NCBI RefSeq assembly: GCF_030269365.1 | Contig: NZ_BSTF01000003.1 | Span: 62,001 to 126,000 of the forward strand | Length of the DNA: 64,000 nucleotides | Origin: Lentzea sp. NBRC 102530 | GTDB lineage: Bacteria; Actinomycetota; Actinomycetes; Mycobacteriales; Pseudonocardiaceae | Direction of reading: 5' to 3' | In this document: positions 7,552 through 15,700 of the stretch, piece after piece | Position numbering within the stretch: position 1 is the stretch's first letter | How the letters are laid out: the number at the start of each line of letters is the position of its first letter | The notes under the pieces: model-generated | What the model saw: the letters and a program-made list of their open reading frames with translations, nothing else | Databases searched by the model: none | Told to the model about the DNA's origin: nothing | Position numbers and translations under genes: made by a program

Positions 7552-8643
7552 TCAGGCCACGGACCGCATCGGCACGACGAGGTAGGTGAGTTCGACGCCG
7601 TCCTCACCGGGTTCGGACGTCAGCACCGTCGAACGCAGGCCGTCCTGGATCTTCAGCTCGATCCGGCGGCCGGCGAACGCCTTCAGCGCGTCCGCGAGGT
7701 AGCGAGCCTGGAACGTCTTGGTCAGGTGGTCGCCCTCGACCGTGGCCTTGACGAACTCCTCCGACTCGCCCTGCTGCGGGTCGTTGCCCTTGACCCTGAC
7801 CTCCGAGTCCTCGACCTGGATGGTCACGGCCTGGTGAGGTCCGCCGTAGGGCGTGGCTCGGCGAACGGCGCGCGCCAGCGCGTCGGCGTCCACGAGCACC
7901 GTGCTGTCGATGACTGCCTCCAGGAGTCGGCGCGCGCGGTCGTCCGGGAACGGAGCGGCCAGGAGCGCGGTGGAGATCGAGTTGTGTCCCCAGGCAAGAC
8001 CGATGCGGTCCTCGTTCGCGTGCAGGGCGACGAGGCCGCGGGCCTGCCGGGCTGCTTCGACGATCGCCTTCGCAGGGACCAACAGGTCGAGTGGACCTTC
8101 CTGTTCCCACGGCACGGTGCCGTGGGCCATCCGGTAACGATCCGTGGCCAGGAAGTGCAACCTGTCCTCGTCCGACCAGACCCGGATGCCGGTGAAGATC
8201 GGCAACGCGTCGTCCCTGCTGGCCGCGCCTGCGACCGCCGCGATGATCTTCAGCTTATCGGCGTCGACGTGACCGCGGACCACCGGTAGTTCCGGCACGC
8301 CGGGATGGTGATCAAGATCAAGCAACGGGAGGGCGAACCGCGACGTGGGCGTGCGGACGGCCAGGCGCTGACCCTCCACCTTCAGGCGCACCTGCGGCTC
8401 GTCCAGCGCCTGCAGGGTCGCGGCCAGCGGCTTCGCCGGCACGAGGACCTCTCCCCCGGCGTGCACCGTGGCGTGGACGGTCAGGCGCACGCCGTGTTCC
8501 TGGTCGCTGCCCGCCACCTCGACGTCGGTGCCCGCGCGCAGGCGCAGCCCGGCCAGCACCGGGTCGAGCACGCGCGTGGGCAGCAGGCGCGCCACCTCGG
8601 CGGCGGCTGCGGCCAGGTCGGCCGTGGTGGCGGTGAGGTCCAT
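7552..8643 (-). CDS. DNA polymerase III beta subunit (sliding clamp) paralog
   Basis: ATG 8643 (MDLTATTADLAAAAAEVAR) gives 363 residues, close to the usual 370-400 of bacterial beta clamps. Three repeated domains can be followed: a start with TRVLDPVLAGLRLRAG, a middle part with IFTGIRVW and LATDRYRMA, and an end of TSEPGEDGVELTYLVVPMR, equivalent to the C-terminal motif (YLVMPMR) next to the protein-binding pocket. The location, away from a dnaA-recF cluster, and the low resemblance of domain I suggest a second clamp rather than the replicative DnaN. Such extra clamps occur in several actinomycetes and may serve repair or clamp-targeting antibiotic tolerance; the role here is not known. Confidence 0.8.
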   Translation of the reverse strand: MDLTATTADLAAAAAEVARLLPTRVLDPVLAGLRLRAGTDVEVAGSDQEHGVRLTVHATVHAGGEVLVPAKPLAATLQALDEPQVRLKVEGQRLAVRTPTSRFALPLLDLDHHPGVPELPVVRGHVDADKLKIIAAVAGAASRDDALPIFTGIRVWSDEDRLHFLATDRYRMAHGTVPWEQEGPLDLLVPAKAIVEAARQARGLVALHANEDRIGLAWGHNSISTALLAAPFPDDRARRLLEAVIDSTVLVDADALARAVRRATPYGGPHQAVTIQVEDSEVRVKGNDPQQGESEEFVKATVEGDHLTKTFQARYLADALKAFAGRRIELKIQDGLRSTVLTSEPGEDGVELTYLVVPMRSVA

Positions 8644-8683
8644 GCTCCGGACGCTAGCGGGCACCCCTGACAATTTTCGACGG

Positions 8684-9103
8684 TCAGCGCGCCGCCCGAC
8701 GCGCCTCCACCGCCCGCAACGCGATCCGCGTCGACTCGACCAGCGCCGGGTCGCCGCCCTCACGCAGGTCCAGCGCCTTCCGGAAGTGGGCGCGGGCCTC
8801 CTCGAACCGGCCCTCGTCGAAGTAGCACTTCCCCCAGTGCTGGTGCACGAAGTCGGCGATCTCGCCGCTGTCCGCGCACCGGGCGAACTCGGCGTGCGCC
8901 TCGGTGAACCTGCCCTGCCACTGGTAGACGTGGGCCAGCCTCAGCCGTGCCGCCGTCGAGGGGCGCAGCGCGAACGCCGTGGTGAGCGCCTCCTCGGCCA
9001 GGTCGAGCCGGCCGAGCACGCGCGCGGCCACCCCGATCTGCGTCCAGGCCTCGTACTCGTCCGGGACCTCGCGCAACGACTCGGGGTCGATGCCGAACTT
9101 CAC
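8684..9103 (-). CDS. Small TPR-repeat protein
   Basis: GTG 9103 overlaps the stop of the upstream oxidoreductase gene (GTGA) and gives 139 residues. Three to four tetratricopeptide-like units are seen, such as AWTQIGVAARVLGRLDLAEEAL, LAHVYQWQGRFTEAHAEFA and HQHWGKCYFDEGRFEEARAHF with the common W/G/Y/F/A spacing. It is probably a soluble protein-protein interaction module. Translational coupling suggests co-expression with the Gfo/Idh/MocA-type enzyme, but no functional link is known. Confidence 0.75.
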   Translation of the reverse strand: MKFGIDPESLREVPDEYEAWTQIGVAARVLGRLDLAEEALTTAFALRPSTAARLRLAHVYQWQGRFTEAHAEFARCADSGEIADFVHQHWGKCYFDEGRFEEARAHFRKALDLREGGDPALVESTRIALRAVEARRAAR

Positions 9104-9990
9104 GCACCCGCCTTGTGGCGGGCCAGTTCGATGATCCGCTGCAGGTGCAGGCCGCGGCGCGCGTCGCACTCGTGCGTGACGGTTCCGCTGTGCACCATCG
9201 CCACGAAGTCGTCGAGCAGGTTCGTGAAGCACTCGGCGGCCGGGGTGTCGCGGTTGGTCAGCGTGCGGTGGCCGTTCTCGCCGAAGACGGTGAGGTCCGC
9301 GAACGGCGGCTGCACCGGCAGCGACAGGCACAACGACACGGTGCTGGTGGCACCGCCGGCGTGCTGCAGGATCACCTGCCACAGGCCCTTGTCGGTGACG
9401 TTCGCCGCCAGCACGTCGGTGATCTCGCCCAGGGCCGCGTCGAGCAGGTCGAACGCGTGCGGGCCCACGTCGTCGAGCGCGCCCTTGTCGTGGCGCCACG
9501 GGGAGTCGGAGAACGGGCCGGACAGCAGGGCGCCGGAGATCCAGCGGCTGTCGGCTCCGGTCCAGCCGCCCGTGCGGTGCAGCTGCGCGAGCATCTCCTT
9601 GGTCTCCGGGGCGTAGCGGCGGGTCAGCACGACCAGGGACGCGACGCCGGCTTCCTCGACGGCCGCGACCAGGGCCTCGGCTTCGGCGACGGAGGACGCG
9701 ATGGGCTTCTCCAGCACCAGGTGCTTGCCGGCGCGGGCGGCTTCCAGCGCCATCGGGCCCTGCACGCCCGGCGGCACGGAGAACGCCACGGCGTCCACAG
9801 TGGACAGGAGCTCGGCGTAGTCGGAGAAGGGCTCGGCGCCGAAGGACGAGGCCAGGGAGGAAGCGGCCTCGGGACGGCGGGCCCAGACGCCGGTCAGGGT
9901 CGTGCCGGGGTGGTTGGCGATGCCGGGGGCGTGGATCATCTGAGCCCACGGTCCGGCGCCGACAAGTCCTACGCGCAGCTGTTCGTCCAC
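9100..9990 (-). CDS. Gfo/Idh/MocA family oxidoreductase
   Basis: GTG 9990 gives 296 residues. The N-terminal NAD(P)-binding Rossmann fold reads VGLVGAGPWAQMIHAPG, and the conserved EKP motif is in HLVLEKPIASS; the C-terminal domain carries DVGPHAFDLLDAALG with the His typical of the family's active site. Members oxidise or reduce sugars, inositols or related substrates. The substrate cannot be told. The stop overlaps the start of the TPR gene. Confidence 0.88.
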   Translation of the reverse strand: MDEQLRVGLVGAGPWAQMIHAPGIANHPGTTLTGVWARRPEAASSLASSFGAEPFSDYAELLSTVDAVAFSVPPGVQGPMALEAARAGKHLVLEKPIASSVAEAEALVAAVEEAGVASLVVLTRRYAPETKEMLAQLHRTGGWTGADSRWISGALLSGPFSDSPWRHDKGALDDVGPHAFDLLDAALGEITDVLAANVTDKGLWQVILQHAGGATSTVSLCLSLPVQPPFADLTVFGENGHRTLTNRDTPAAECFTNLLDDFVAMVHSGTVTHECDARRGLHLQRIIELARHKAGA

Positions 9991-10004
9991 TCGCCCATCC
10001 TGCC

Positions 10005-10361
10005 TCAGGAGTAACTGGCCTTGGGGACGAAGATCTCCCCGCCGTTGCCGAACTTCAGGCGCATGCCGTCCGATGAGGACTCGCGCCGCGGGTCGTGGTC
10101 CCACCCGTTGGGCACCGTCACGACGTGGCCGTGGTCCGGTGACGAACCGAGCCAGATCTCGTAGTAGGTGCCGCCCACGAGCCGTGAGACCTCTTTGACG
10201 TACACGCCGGGTGCGTCGGCGGTCGGATCGACGCTGATCACGGTCGTGCGGTCGGGCACGAACATCACCACGCCCGCCACCGCCGTCAGCCCGGTGGCCA
10301 GCACCGCTCCCAGCAGGAACAGCAGCACCTGCACCAGACAACCGGAGACCTTCGTCGCCAT
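10005..10361 (-). CDS. Small membrane-anchored protein of unknown function
   Basis: ATG 10361 (five bases after GAGGA) gives 118 residues; an in-frame GTG three bases earlier lies too close to the ribosome site. One N-terminal membrane helix (LVQVLLFLLGAVLATGLTAV) is followed by an extracytoplasmic beta-rich domain (YYEIWLGSSPDHGHVV, GMRLKFGNGGEIFVP). I recognise no family. It lies 14 bp upstream of the oxidoreductase and could be in the same transcript. Confidence 0.65.
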   Translation of the reverse strand: MATKVSGCLVQVLLFLLGAVLATGLTAVAGVVMFVPDRTTVISVDPTADAPGVYVKEVSRLVGGTYYEIWLGSSPDHGHVVTVPNGWDHDPRRESSSDGMRLKFGNGGEIFVPKASYS

Positions 10362-10400
10362 CACACCATCCTCGGGTTAGCGCGGTCGTACGCTCGGAGG

Positions 10401-11195
10401 ATGCCCGACGACATGACCTTGCCGGGAAACCTGGTACCCACAACGCCCTCCGCCGAACCCGCCACGCCCAGGGACGCGGTCACCGTCGTGCTGCTGCGCG
10501 ACGGCGACGAGGGCCTGGAGGCCTTCCTGTTGCGCCGCGTGAAGGGCATGGCGTTCGCGGGCGGCATGAGTGTCTTCCCCGGCGGAGGGGTCGACCGGCG
10601 CGACGCCGACACGTCCGTCGCGTGGACCGGCCCGGAACCGAAGTGGTGGGCCGAGGTCTTCAACGTCGACGAGGCGACGGCCAGGGCGTTCGTGTGCGCG
10701 GCTGTGCGCGAGACGTTCGAGGAGTCCGGGGTGCTGCTCGCGGGCCCGGACGCCACCTCCGTCGTCGCGGACACGAGCCGGTACTCGCAGGCACGGCAGC
10801 AGCTGGTCGACCGCGAGCTCTCGCTCGCCCGGTTCCTCACGGACAACAACCTCGTCCTGCGCGCGGACCTGTTGCGCCCGTGGGCCAACTGGGTCACCCC
10901 GGAGGACGAGCCGCGCCGCTACGACACGAGGTTCTTCGTCGCCGCGCTGCCGCAGGGCCAGAACGCGGACGGCGAGACCACCGAGGCGTCGGACGCGGCC
11001 TGGCAGCGGCCGGAGAACGCCATCGAGGACGCTCAGCAGGGCCGCCGGATGCTCATGCCGCCGACCTGGCGCACGCTCGACGAGGTGGGCGCGCTCGGCA
11101 GCGTCGGCAAGGTCATGGCCGAGGAACGCAGCGTCGAGAAGATCATCCCCAAGCTGATCCGCGACGGCGACGTCATCAGGGTGGTGTTCCAGTGA
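10401..11195 (+). CDS. Nudix hydrolase (NUDT19/RppH-like long form)
   Basis: A 264-residue protein that starts after GGAGG. The Nudix fold has the widely split box of this subfamily: FPGGGVDRRDAD, then a roughly 40-residue insertion, then AAVRETFEESGVLLAG. The split arrangement resembles eukaryotic NUDT19 and its actinobacterial relatives, which act on CoA derivatives or other nucleoside diphosphate compounds. The gene is coupled by a GTGA overlap to the metallo-beta-lactamase-fold gene, as in mycobacteria-like operons. Confidence 0.82.
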   Translation: MPDDMTLPGNLVPTTPSAEPATPRDAVTVVLLRDGDEGLEAFLLRRVKGMAFAGGMSVFPGGGVDRRDADTSVAWTGPEPKWWAEVFNVDEATARAFVCAAVRETFEESGVLLAGPDATSVVADTSRYSQARQQLVDRELSLARFLTDNNLVLRADLLRPWANWVTPEDEPRRYDTRFFVAALPQGQNADGETTEASDAAWQRPENAIEDAQQGRRMLMPPTWRTLDEVGALGSVGKVMAEERSVEKIIPKLIRDGDVIRVVFQ

Positions 11196-11998
11196 GCGGC
11201 TCCCCGCTGATCGGCGCCCGCGCCGCGCACCCGCGGTACGGCGAACTCAGGCAGGTCACGCCGCACGCCGCCGTGCTGCTGGCCGACAACCCGTCGCCGA
11301 TGACGCTCGACGGCACCAACACGTGGCTGCTCAAGGCCCCGGACGCGACCTCGTTCGTGGTGATCGACCCGGGCCCGCTGGACGAGGCGCACCTCGGCCG
11401 CATCGCGCAGCACGGCCCGATCTCGGAGGTCCTGCTGACCCACGGCCACCCGGACCACTCCGAAGGCGCCAAGCGGTTCGGCGAACTCGTCAACGCCCCG
11501 GTGCGCGCGCTCGACCCGACGTTCACCTACGGGTCGGAAGGCCTGGCGCACGGAGATGTGATCACCAGCTCGGGCCTGGAGCTCAGGGTCCTCGGCACAC
11601 CCGGCCACACCAGCGACTCGCTGTGCTTCGTGATCGACGGCGAGGCGGTGCTGACCGGCGACACCGTCCTGGGCCGCGGCACCACGATCGTCGCCCACCC
11701 GGACGGCAAGCTCGGCGACTACTTCGAGTCGCTCAAGGTGCTGGCCGAACTACCGGAGAACACGGCGGTGCTCCCTGGCCACGGCCCGGAACTCGCGGAC
11801 GCCGGCGAGGCGGCACGGATGTACCTGGCGCACCGCACGCAACGGCTGGAACAGGTCCGCCAGGCCGTCGCACGACTGGGCGGCGCCCCGACCCCGCGTG
11901 AGGTCGTCGAGGTCGTCTACCAGGACGTGGACCGGGTGCTGTGGCCCGCCGCCGAGTGGTCGGTGCGGGCCCAGCTGGAGTACCTGCGCGACTACTGA
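11192..11998 (+). CDS. Metallo-beta-lactamase-fold hydrolase (LACTB2-like)
   Basis: GTG 11192 overlaps the stop of the Nudix gene and gives 268 residues. The metal-binding motif is THGHPDHSEGA (HxHxDH), followed by GTPGHTSDS, LTGDTVLG and LPGHGP, which supply the other ligands. The C-terminal helical region (HRTQRLEQVRQAVARLG) matches LACTB2-type enzymes, which act as endoribonucleases or thioesterase-like hydrolases. It corresponds to Rv3677c near crp in M. tuberculosis. Its 3' end overlaps the convergent unknown gene by 7 bp. Confidence 0.88.
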   Translation: MSGSPLIGARAAHPRYGELRQVTPHAAVLLADNPSPMTLDGTNTWLLKAPDATSFVVIDPGPLDEAHLGRIAQHGPISEVLLTHGHPDHSEGAKRFGELVNAPVRALDPTFTYGSEGLAHGDVITSSGLELRVLGTPGHTSDSLCFVIDGEAVLTGDTVLGRGTTIVAHPDGKLGDYFESLKVLAELPENTAVLPGHGPELADAGEAARMYLAHRTQRLEQVRQAVARLGGAPTPREVVEVVYQDVDRVLWPAAEWSVRAQLEYLRDY

Positions 11999-13119
11999 GG
12001 CTGGTGGCCGTTGTTCGTGGCCCCGAACGCCGACTGGCGTGAGGAGGACCTGTCGATCTGCCACCGGCCGCTGTCGGGACCCTGCGGCCCCGACTGCTCG
12101 CGCTGCGCCAGCTCCTCGTGCAGCTGCTGCAGCAGGGCCCGTTCGCGTTCGCTGAGGTTCGCGTCCACCGTGGACGGCTCGGCGGGCTCGGCGAGCGCCG
12201 CCTGCAACGCCGCCAGCTCGTCGGCCTTGAGCTCGGTGGTCACCTCGGCCCGGTTGATCGGGACGGGCTCGGGAAGCGTCTCGATCTCGGGCTCCTTGGA
12301 GGCCATCGGGATGCGCTTCACGGGCTTCGGCGGGAAGGGCTGGGAACCCTCCAGCGCCGGGGGTGCGGAACGTGTGCGTCGTGAGCCGGTCTCTTCCCGT
12401 TGCTCCGGCGCCGGTGTCGGCTCGGCCACCGGCGCCGGAGCGGGAAGCTCCTCTACCGGCTGGTCGAACCACGCTTGCTGTTGCTGCGACACGTGGTCGG
12501 CCGGCGGGACGGGTGCCCCGGAGATCGGTATGGCACGCGACGACGTGACCGCGGCCGCGTGGTAGTCGCTGAGCTGCACACCGGTCGTCAGCACCTCGAC
12601 GGCCGCGCGCACGCCCGCCTTGCGCAGCACGGCGTCGACCCGGTACGCGGTCGCGGGCGGGAAGCCCTGCGGGCCGACGTCCACGAGCACGACGCGCTGC
12701 GGCAGCGGACCGGGCGTCGACCCGGTCGGCGACGACCGCCAGACGCACCGCACGGAGCGGATGTCGGGCAGCACGGAGACCGCGCGGACCAGGTGACCGG
12801 CGATGTCCGAGGCCGGGTCGGTCTCGGAGGTGAAGCGGTGCCGCAGGAACGGCAGCATCTCGACCACCGGCAGGCGGTCGGTCAGCGACGCGTCCGAGCG
12901 GACCTCGTGGAGGATCCACGTGATCGCCGCGCGCTCGTCGGGCAGCACCGGGATGGCGCCCGCGAGGAGCGTTCCGACGAGCAGCTCGATCGAGCGGTCC
13001 AGCTCTCCGACCGCGAGGAACTCGCGGGCCTGCGACAGGGCGTCGTCGTCCACGCGCCCGGCCATAGACAGCAGGAGATCGTGGAGACGGACCGGCAGGC
13101 CGACACCGTCGTTCGTCAC
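11992..13119 (-). CDS. Unknown protein A with C-terminal Pro/Glu-rich tail; paralog of next gene
   Basis: A 375-residue protein I do not recognise. Residues 1-210 form a folded domain (LHDLLLSMAGRVDDDALSQAREFLAVGELDRS; VRCVWRSSPTGS; VQLSDYHAAAVTSSRA) that parallels the whole of the neighbouring 200-residue protein. The rest is a low-complexity tail rich in Pro, Glu and Gln, with a likely helical stretch SERERALLQQLHEELAQRE. No signal peptide or membrane helix. It is the last gene of a minus-strand operon DUF4177-ridA-B-A. A function cannot be given. Confidence 0.7.
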   Translation of the reverse strand: MTNDGVGLPVRLHDLLLSMAGRVDDDALSQAREFLAVGELDRSIELLVGTLLAGAIPVLPDERAAITWILHEVRSDASLTDRLPVVEMLPFLRHRFTSETDPASDIAGHLVRAVSVLPDIRSVRCVWRSSPTGSTPGPLPQRVVLVDVGPQGFPPATAYRVDAVLRKAGVRAAVEVLTTGVQLSDYHAAAVTSSRAIPISGAPVPPADHVSQQQQAWFDQPVEELPAPAPVAEPTPAPEQREETGSRRTRSAPPALEGSQPFPPKPVKRIPMASKEPEIETLPEPVPINRAEVTTELKADELAALQAALAEPAEPSTVDANLSERERALLQQLHEELAQREQSGPQGPDSGRWQIDRSSSRQSAFGATNNGHQPQ

Positions 13120-13130
13120 GTCAGCTCTCC

Positions 13131-13733
13131 TTAGCTGAGCACCAGGTGCTCATCGGACTCGGCGCCGGCGCACACCAGCTCCGATGCCGCCAGCGCCGCC
13201 CGGTGGTAGGGCGGCAGGTCCAGGCCGGACGGCACGACCTCGACGCACGGGTCGTGTTCGCCCAAGGCCCGCAGAACGCGCTGCAACTCGCCGGTCAGCC
13301 GGGCGTGGCCGGTCGTGGCCGCCACCAGCAGGACGCGGTTGATCCCGTCGGGATCGATGCGCCAGCAGGAGCGGACCTCGCCGACACCGTTCCGGCCACG
13401 CAGGGTGGCACCGAGAACGACGGACGCGGAATCCCCCATCGGCACCCGATCGGGTGATTCCGGGGAAAAGGTGTAGTCGGTGGGCGGCAGTTCGTCCAGT
13501 CCTTTGACCGAACTGAGGGAACCGGGATCCGCCCCGTAGGGCACCAGCGCGTCCTGCAAAAGGCGCAGTTCGTGATCCGTCAGAGGGATGCGTCCGTGCA
13601 GCAGCGTGCGGGGCAACGACCGCGCGAGCACCGCGTACGCGTCCGACGCGGCCCAGTCCCGGTACCGCCACAGCAGGTCGTCCGGGATGCGCCCGGCCAG
13701 CCTGAAGAGCAGTTCGTGGCACGTGTCCGACAT
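13131..13733 (-). CDS. Unknown protein B; paralog of protein A
   Basis: A 200-residue protein that starts one base after the RidA stop region. It aligns by eye with the N-terminal domain of the next gene: CHELLFRLAGRIPDDLLWRYRDWA versus LHDLLLSMAGRVDDDALSQAR; VRSCWRIDPDG versus VRCVWRSSPTG; LDLPPYHRAALAASELV versus VQLSDYHAAAVTSSRAI. Tandem duplication is therefore likely. I know no family for it. Position between RidA and protein A suggests a lineage-specific addition to the crp-whiB4 block. Confidence 0.7.
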   Translation of the reverse strand: MSDTCHELLFRLAGRIPDDLLWRYRDWAASDAYAVLARSLPRTLLHGRIPLTDHELRLLQDALVPYGADPGSLSSVKGLDELPPTDYTFSPESPDRVPMGDSASVVLGATLRGRNGVGEVRSCWRIDPDGINRVLLVAATTGHARLTGELQRVLRALGEHDPCVEVVPSGLDLPPYHRAALAASELVCAGAESDEHLVLS

Positions 13734-13734
13734 G

Positions 13735-14190
13735 TCACACCTCGACGATCAGTTCGATCTCCACTGGAGCGCCGATCGGCAGCTCTGCGACCCCCACGGC
13801 CGACCGGGCGTGCTTGCCCAGGTCCCCGAAGATCTCGCCGAGCAGTTCGGAGGCACCGTTGATGACGCCCGGCTGCCCCGTGAAGCCCTCGGCGGAGGCC
13901 ACGAACCCGACAACTTTCACGACTCGCTTGATCGAGTCAATCCCCACGAGCGCGTGCACGGCCGCGAGGGCGTTGAGGATGCACGTCGCGGCGTACTGCT
14001 TCGCCTCCTCCGGGGACACCTCGGCGCCGACCTTGCCGGTGGCGGGCAGCTTGCCGTCGACGAACGGCAGCTGGCCGGAGGTGAACACCCAGGAACCGCT
14101 CTGCGTGGCGGGCACGTAGGCGGCGAGCGGGGCGGCGACGCCCGGCAGCTCGATGCCGAGTTCCTTCAGGCGGGCGGACCAGTCGCTCAT
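13735..14190 (-). CDS. RidA (YjgF/YER057c/UK114) family enamine/imine deaminase
   Basis: A 151-residue protein with the RidA-like pattern SGSWVFTSGQLPFVDGKLP and the C-terminal ARSAVGVAELPIGAPVEIE, in which the Arg that binds substrate carboxylate in the family is present (HARSAVG). The subgroup is the longer actinobacterial type (Rv3678c). RidA proteins hydrolyse reactive enamine or imine intermediates; some members only bind ligands. Its ATG overlaps the stop of the small DUF4177 gene. Confidence 0.9.
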   Translation of the reverse strand: MSDWSARLKELGIELPGVAAPLAAYVPATQSGSWVFTSGQLPFVDGKLPATGKVGAEVSPEEAKQYAATCILNALAAVHALVGIDSIKRVVKVVGFVASAEGFTGQPGVINGASELLGEIFGDLGKHARSAVGVAELPIGAPVEIELIVEV

Positions 14191-14342
14191 GCCTTCACCC
14201 GCTTCAGGTACGCGACGTGCTGCTCACCGGTCGGGTTCGTCAGCACGGTGACCAGTTCCCAGCCGTCCTCGCCCCACTGGTCGAGGATCTGCTTCGTGGC
14301 GTGGATCAACAACGGCACGGTCGCGTACTCCCACTTCGTCAT
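14187..14342 (-). CDS. DUF4177-type small protein
   Basis: ATG 14342 gives only 51 residues (MTKWEYATVPLLIHATKQI, then QWGEDGWELVTV). The W-EY-T...L-WG-DGWELV pattern is typical of DUF4177 proteins, which often stand before ridA in actinobacteria. Function unknown. It is the first gene of the operon and is coupled to ridA by an ATGA overlap. Confidence 0.8.
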   Translation of the reverse strand: MTKWEYATVPLLIHATKQILDQWGEDGWELVTVLTNPTGEQHVAYLKRVKA

Positions 14343-14411
14343 GCGCGGAAGCCTAACTTGCCACCCGTGCGGCGCCTGGGCGGTTGTCGTTGTTGGAGCT
14401 ACCTTGATCAC

Positions 14412-14663
14412 ATGGAGACCTGGCGGATCATCGCCACCGGCCTGTTCGCGGTGGGTGGGCTGGTGATGGTGCTCGTCGCCATGGCGCAGGTGCGTGACCG
14501 CAAGCACAGTCAGCGCATCCAGGTGGTCCAGGCCGGTCTCATCGGGCTCGTGGTCGTGGTGGTCGTCACGGCGAGCATCGCGCTGTTCCTGCCGTCGGTC
14601 GTGGCCTGGGCGCTGGTGGCCGCAACGGCGATGGCCGTTCTCTTCCTCACCATGGTCGATTGA
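14412..14663 (+). CDS. Small two-helix membrane protein
   Basis: ATG 14412, with GGAG ten bases earlier, gives 83 residues with two or three membrane helices (ATGLFAVGGLVMVLVAMA; AGLIGLVVVVVVTASIALF; WALVAATAMAVLFL). No known motif. It lies between the divergent DUF4177 operon and the Get3-like pair and may be an independent unit because the next gene has its own leaderless promoter. Confidence 0.6.
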   Translation: METWRIIATGLFAVGGLVMVLVAMAQVRDRKHSQRIQVVQAGLIGLVVVVVVTASIALFLPSVVAWALVAATAMAVLFLTMVD

Positions 14664-14707
14664 CCGACCGATCCACGTTCGACCGAATTCACACATAGTC
14701 TGGACGT

Positions 14708-15700
14708 GTGACGTCGTGGACCGAGGAGCTGACCCGAGCCCGCCTGCACGTGGTCTCCGGCAAGGGCGGCACGGGCAAGACCACGGTCGCCGCCGCGCTG
14801 GCCCTCGCGCTCGCGACCGGTGGCCGCCGGGTGCTGCTGGTCGAGGTGGAGGGCAGGCAGGGCATCGCCCAGCTCTTCGACCGCGCGCCGCTGCCGTACT
14901 CGGAGGAGCGGATCGCGTCCGCGCCGGGCGGCGGCGAGGTGCACGCGCTGGCCGTCGACGCCGAGGCCGCGCTGCTGGAGTACCTGGCGATGTTCTACAA
15001 CCTGGGCTTCGCGGGCCGCACGCTGCGCAAGATGGGCGCCATCGAGTTCGCGACCACGCTCGCGCCCGGCCTGCGCGACGTGCTGCTGACGGGCAAGGTC
15101 AAGGAGTGCGTGAACCGGGTCGGGCCGGACGGCCGCCACCTCTACGACGCGGTCGTGCTGGACGCGCCGCCGACGGGACGCGTGGTGAAGTTCCTGGACG
15201 TCACGAAGGCCATGGCCGACCTGGCGAAGGTCGGTCCGATCAAGGGGCAGAGCGAGGGCGTCGTGCGGCTGCTCCACTCGGGTGACACGGCGGTGCACCT
15301 GGTGGCGTTGCTGGAGGAGATGCCGGTGCGCGAGACCCTCGACGCGGTGGCCGAGCTGGACGGGGCCGACCTGCGGCCGGGCGCGGTGTTCGTGAACCGG
15401 GTGCAGCCGGCACGTCTGCCCGCGCGGTCCGTGCCGGTCGCCGCGCAGGGCAGGCTGGACGAGTCGCGGGTGCGGACGGGCCTGCAGGCCGCCGGGCTCG
15501 ACCTCGACGAGTTCACGCTCGAAGGCCTGGTCGACGAGACCGTGGAGCACGCCATCCGGGTCCAGTCGCAGCAGGAGGCGAAGGAACTGCTGTCGCACTC
15601 GGACCTGCCGACCCTGGACCTGCCGGACCTCACGGACGGGGTGGACGTGGCCGCGTTGTACGAGCTGGCCGAGGTGCTGGTCGCGGCAGGAGTCCGATGA
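14708..15700 (+). CDS. Get3/ArsA-like ATPase, first subunit (BagA-like)
   Basis: A 330-residue protein with a deviant Walker [11 protein letters not shown] at its N-terminus and switch residues in [13 protein letters not shown]. It corresponds to Rv3679 of M. tuberculosis, whose product pairs with Rv3680 to form a Get3-like ATPase (BagAB) linked to envelope stress tolerance. GTG 14708 lies 6 bp after a TAGTCT box, so the mRNA is probably leaderless. It is coupled to the second subunit by an ATGA overlap. The natural client of bacterial pairs is not established. Confidence 0.88.
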   Translation: MTSWTEELTRARLHVVSGKGGTGKTTVAAALALALATGGRRVLLVEVEGRQGIAQLFDRAPLPYSEERIASAPGGGEVHALAVDAEAALLEYLAMFYNLGFAGRTLRKMGAIEFATTLAPGLRDVLLTGKVKECVNRVGPDGRHLYDAVVLDAPPTGRVVKFLDVTKAMADLAKVGPIKGQSEGVVRLLHSGDTAVHLVALLEEMPVRETLDAVAELDGADLRPGAVFVNRVQPARLPARSVPVAAQGRLDESRVRTGLQAAGLDLDEFTLEGLVDETVEHAIRVQSQQEAKELLSHSDLPTLDLPDLTDGVDVAALYELAEVLVAAGVR

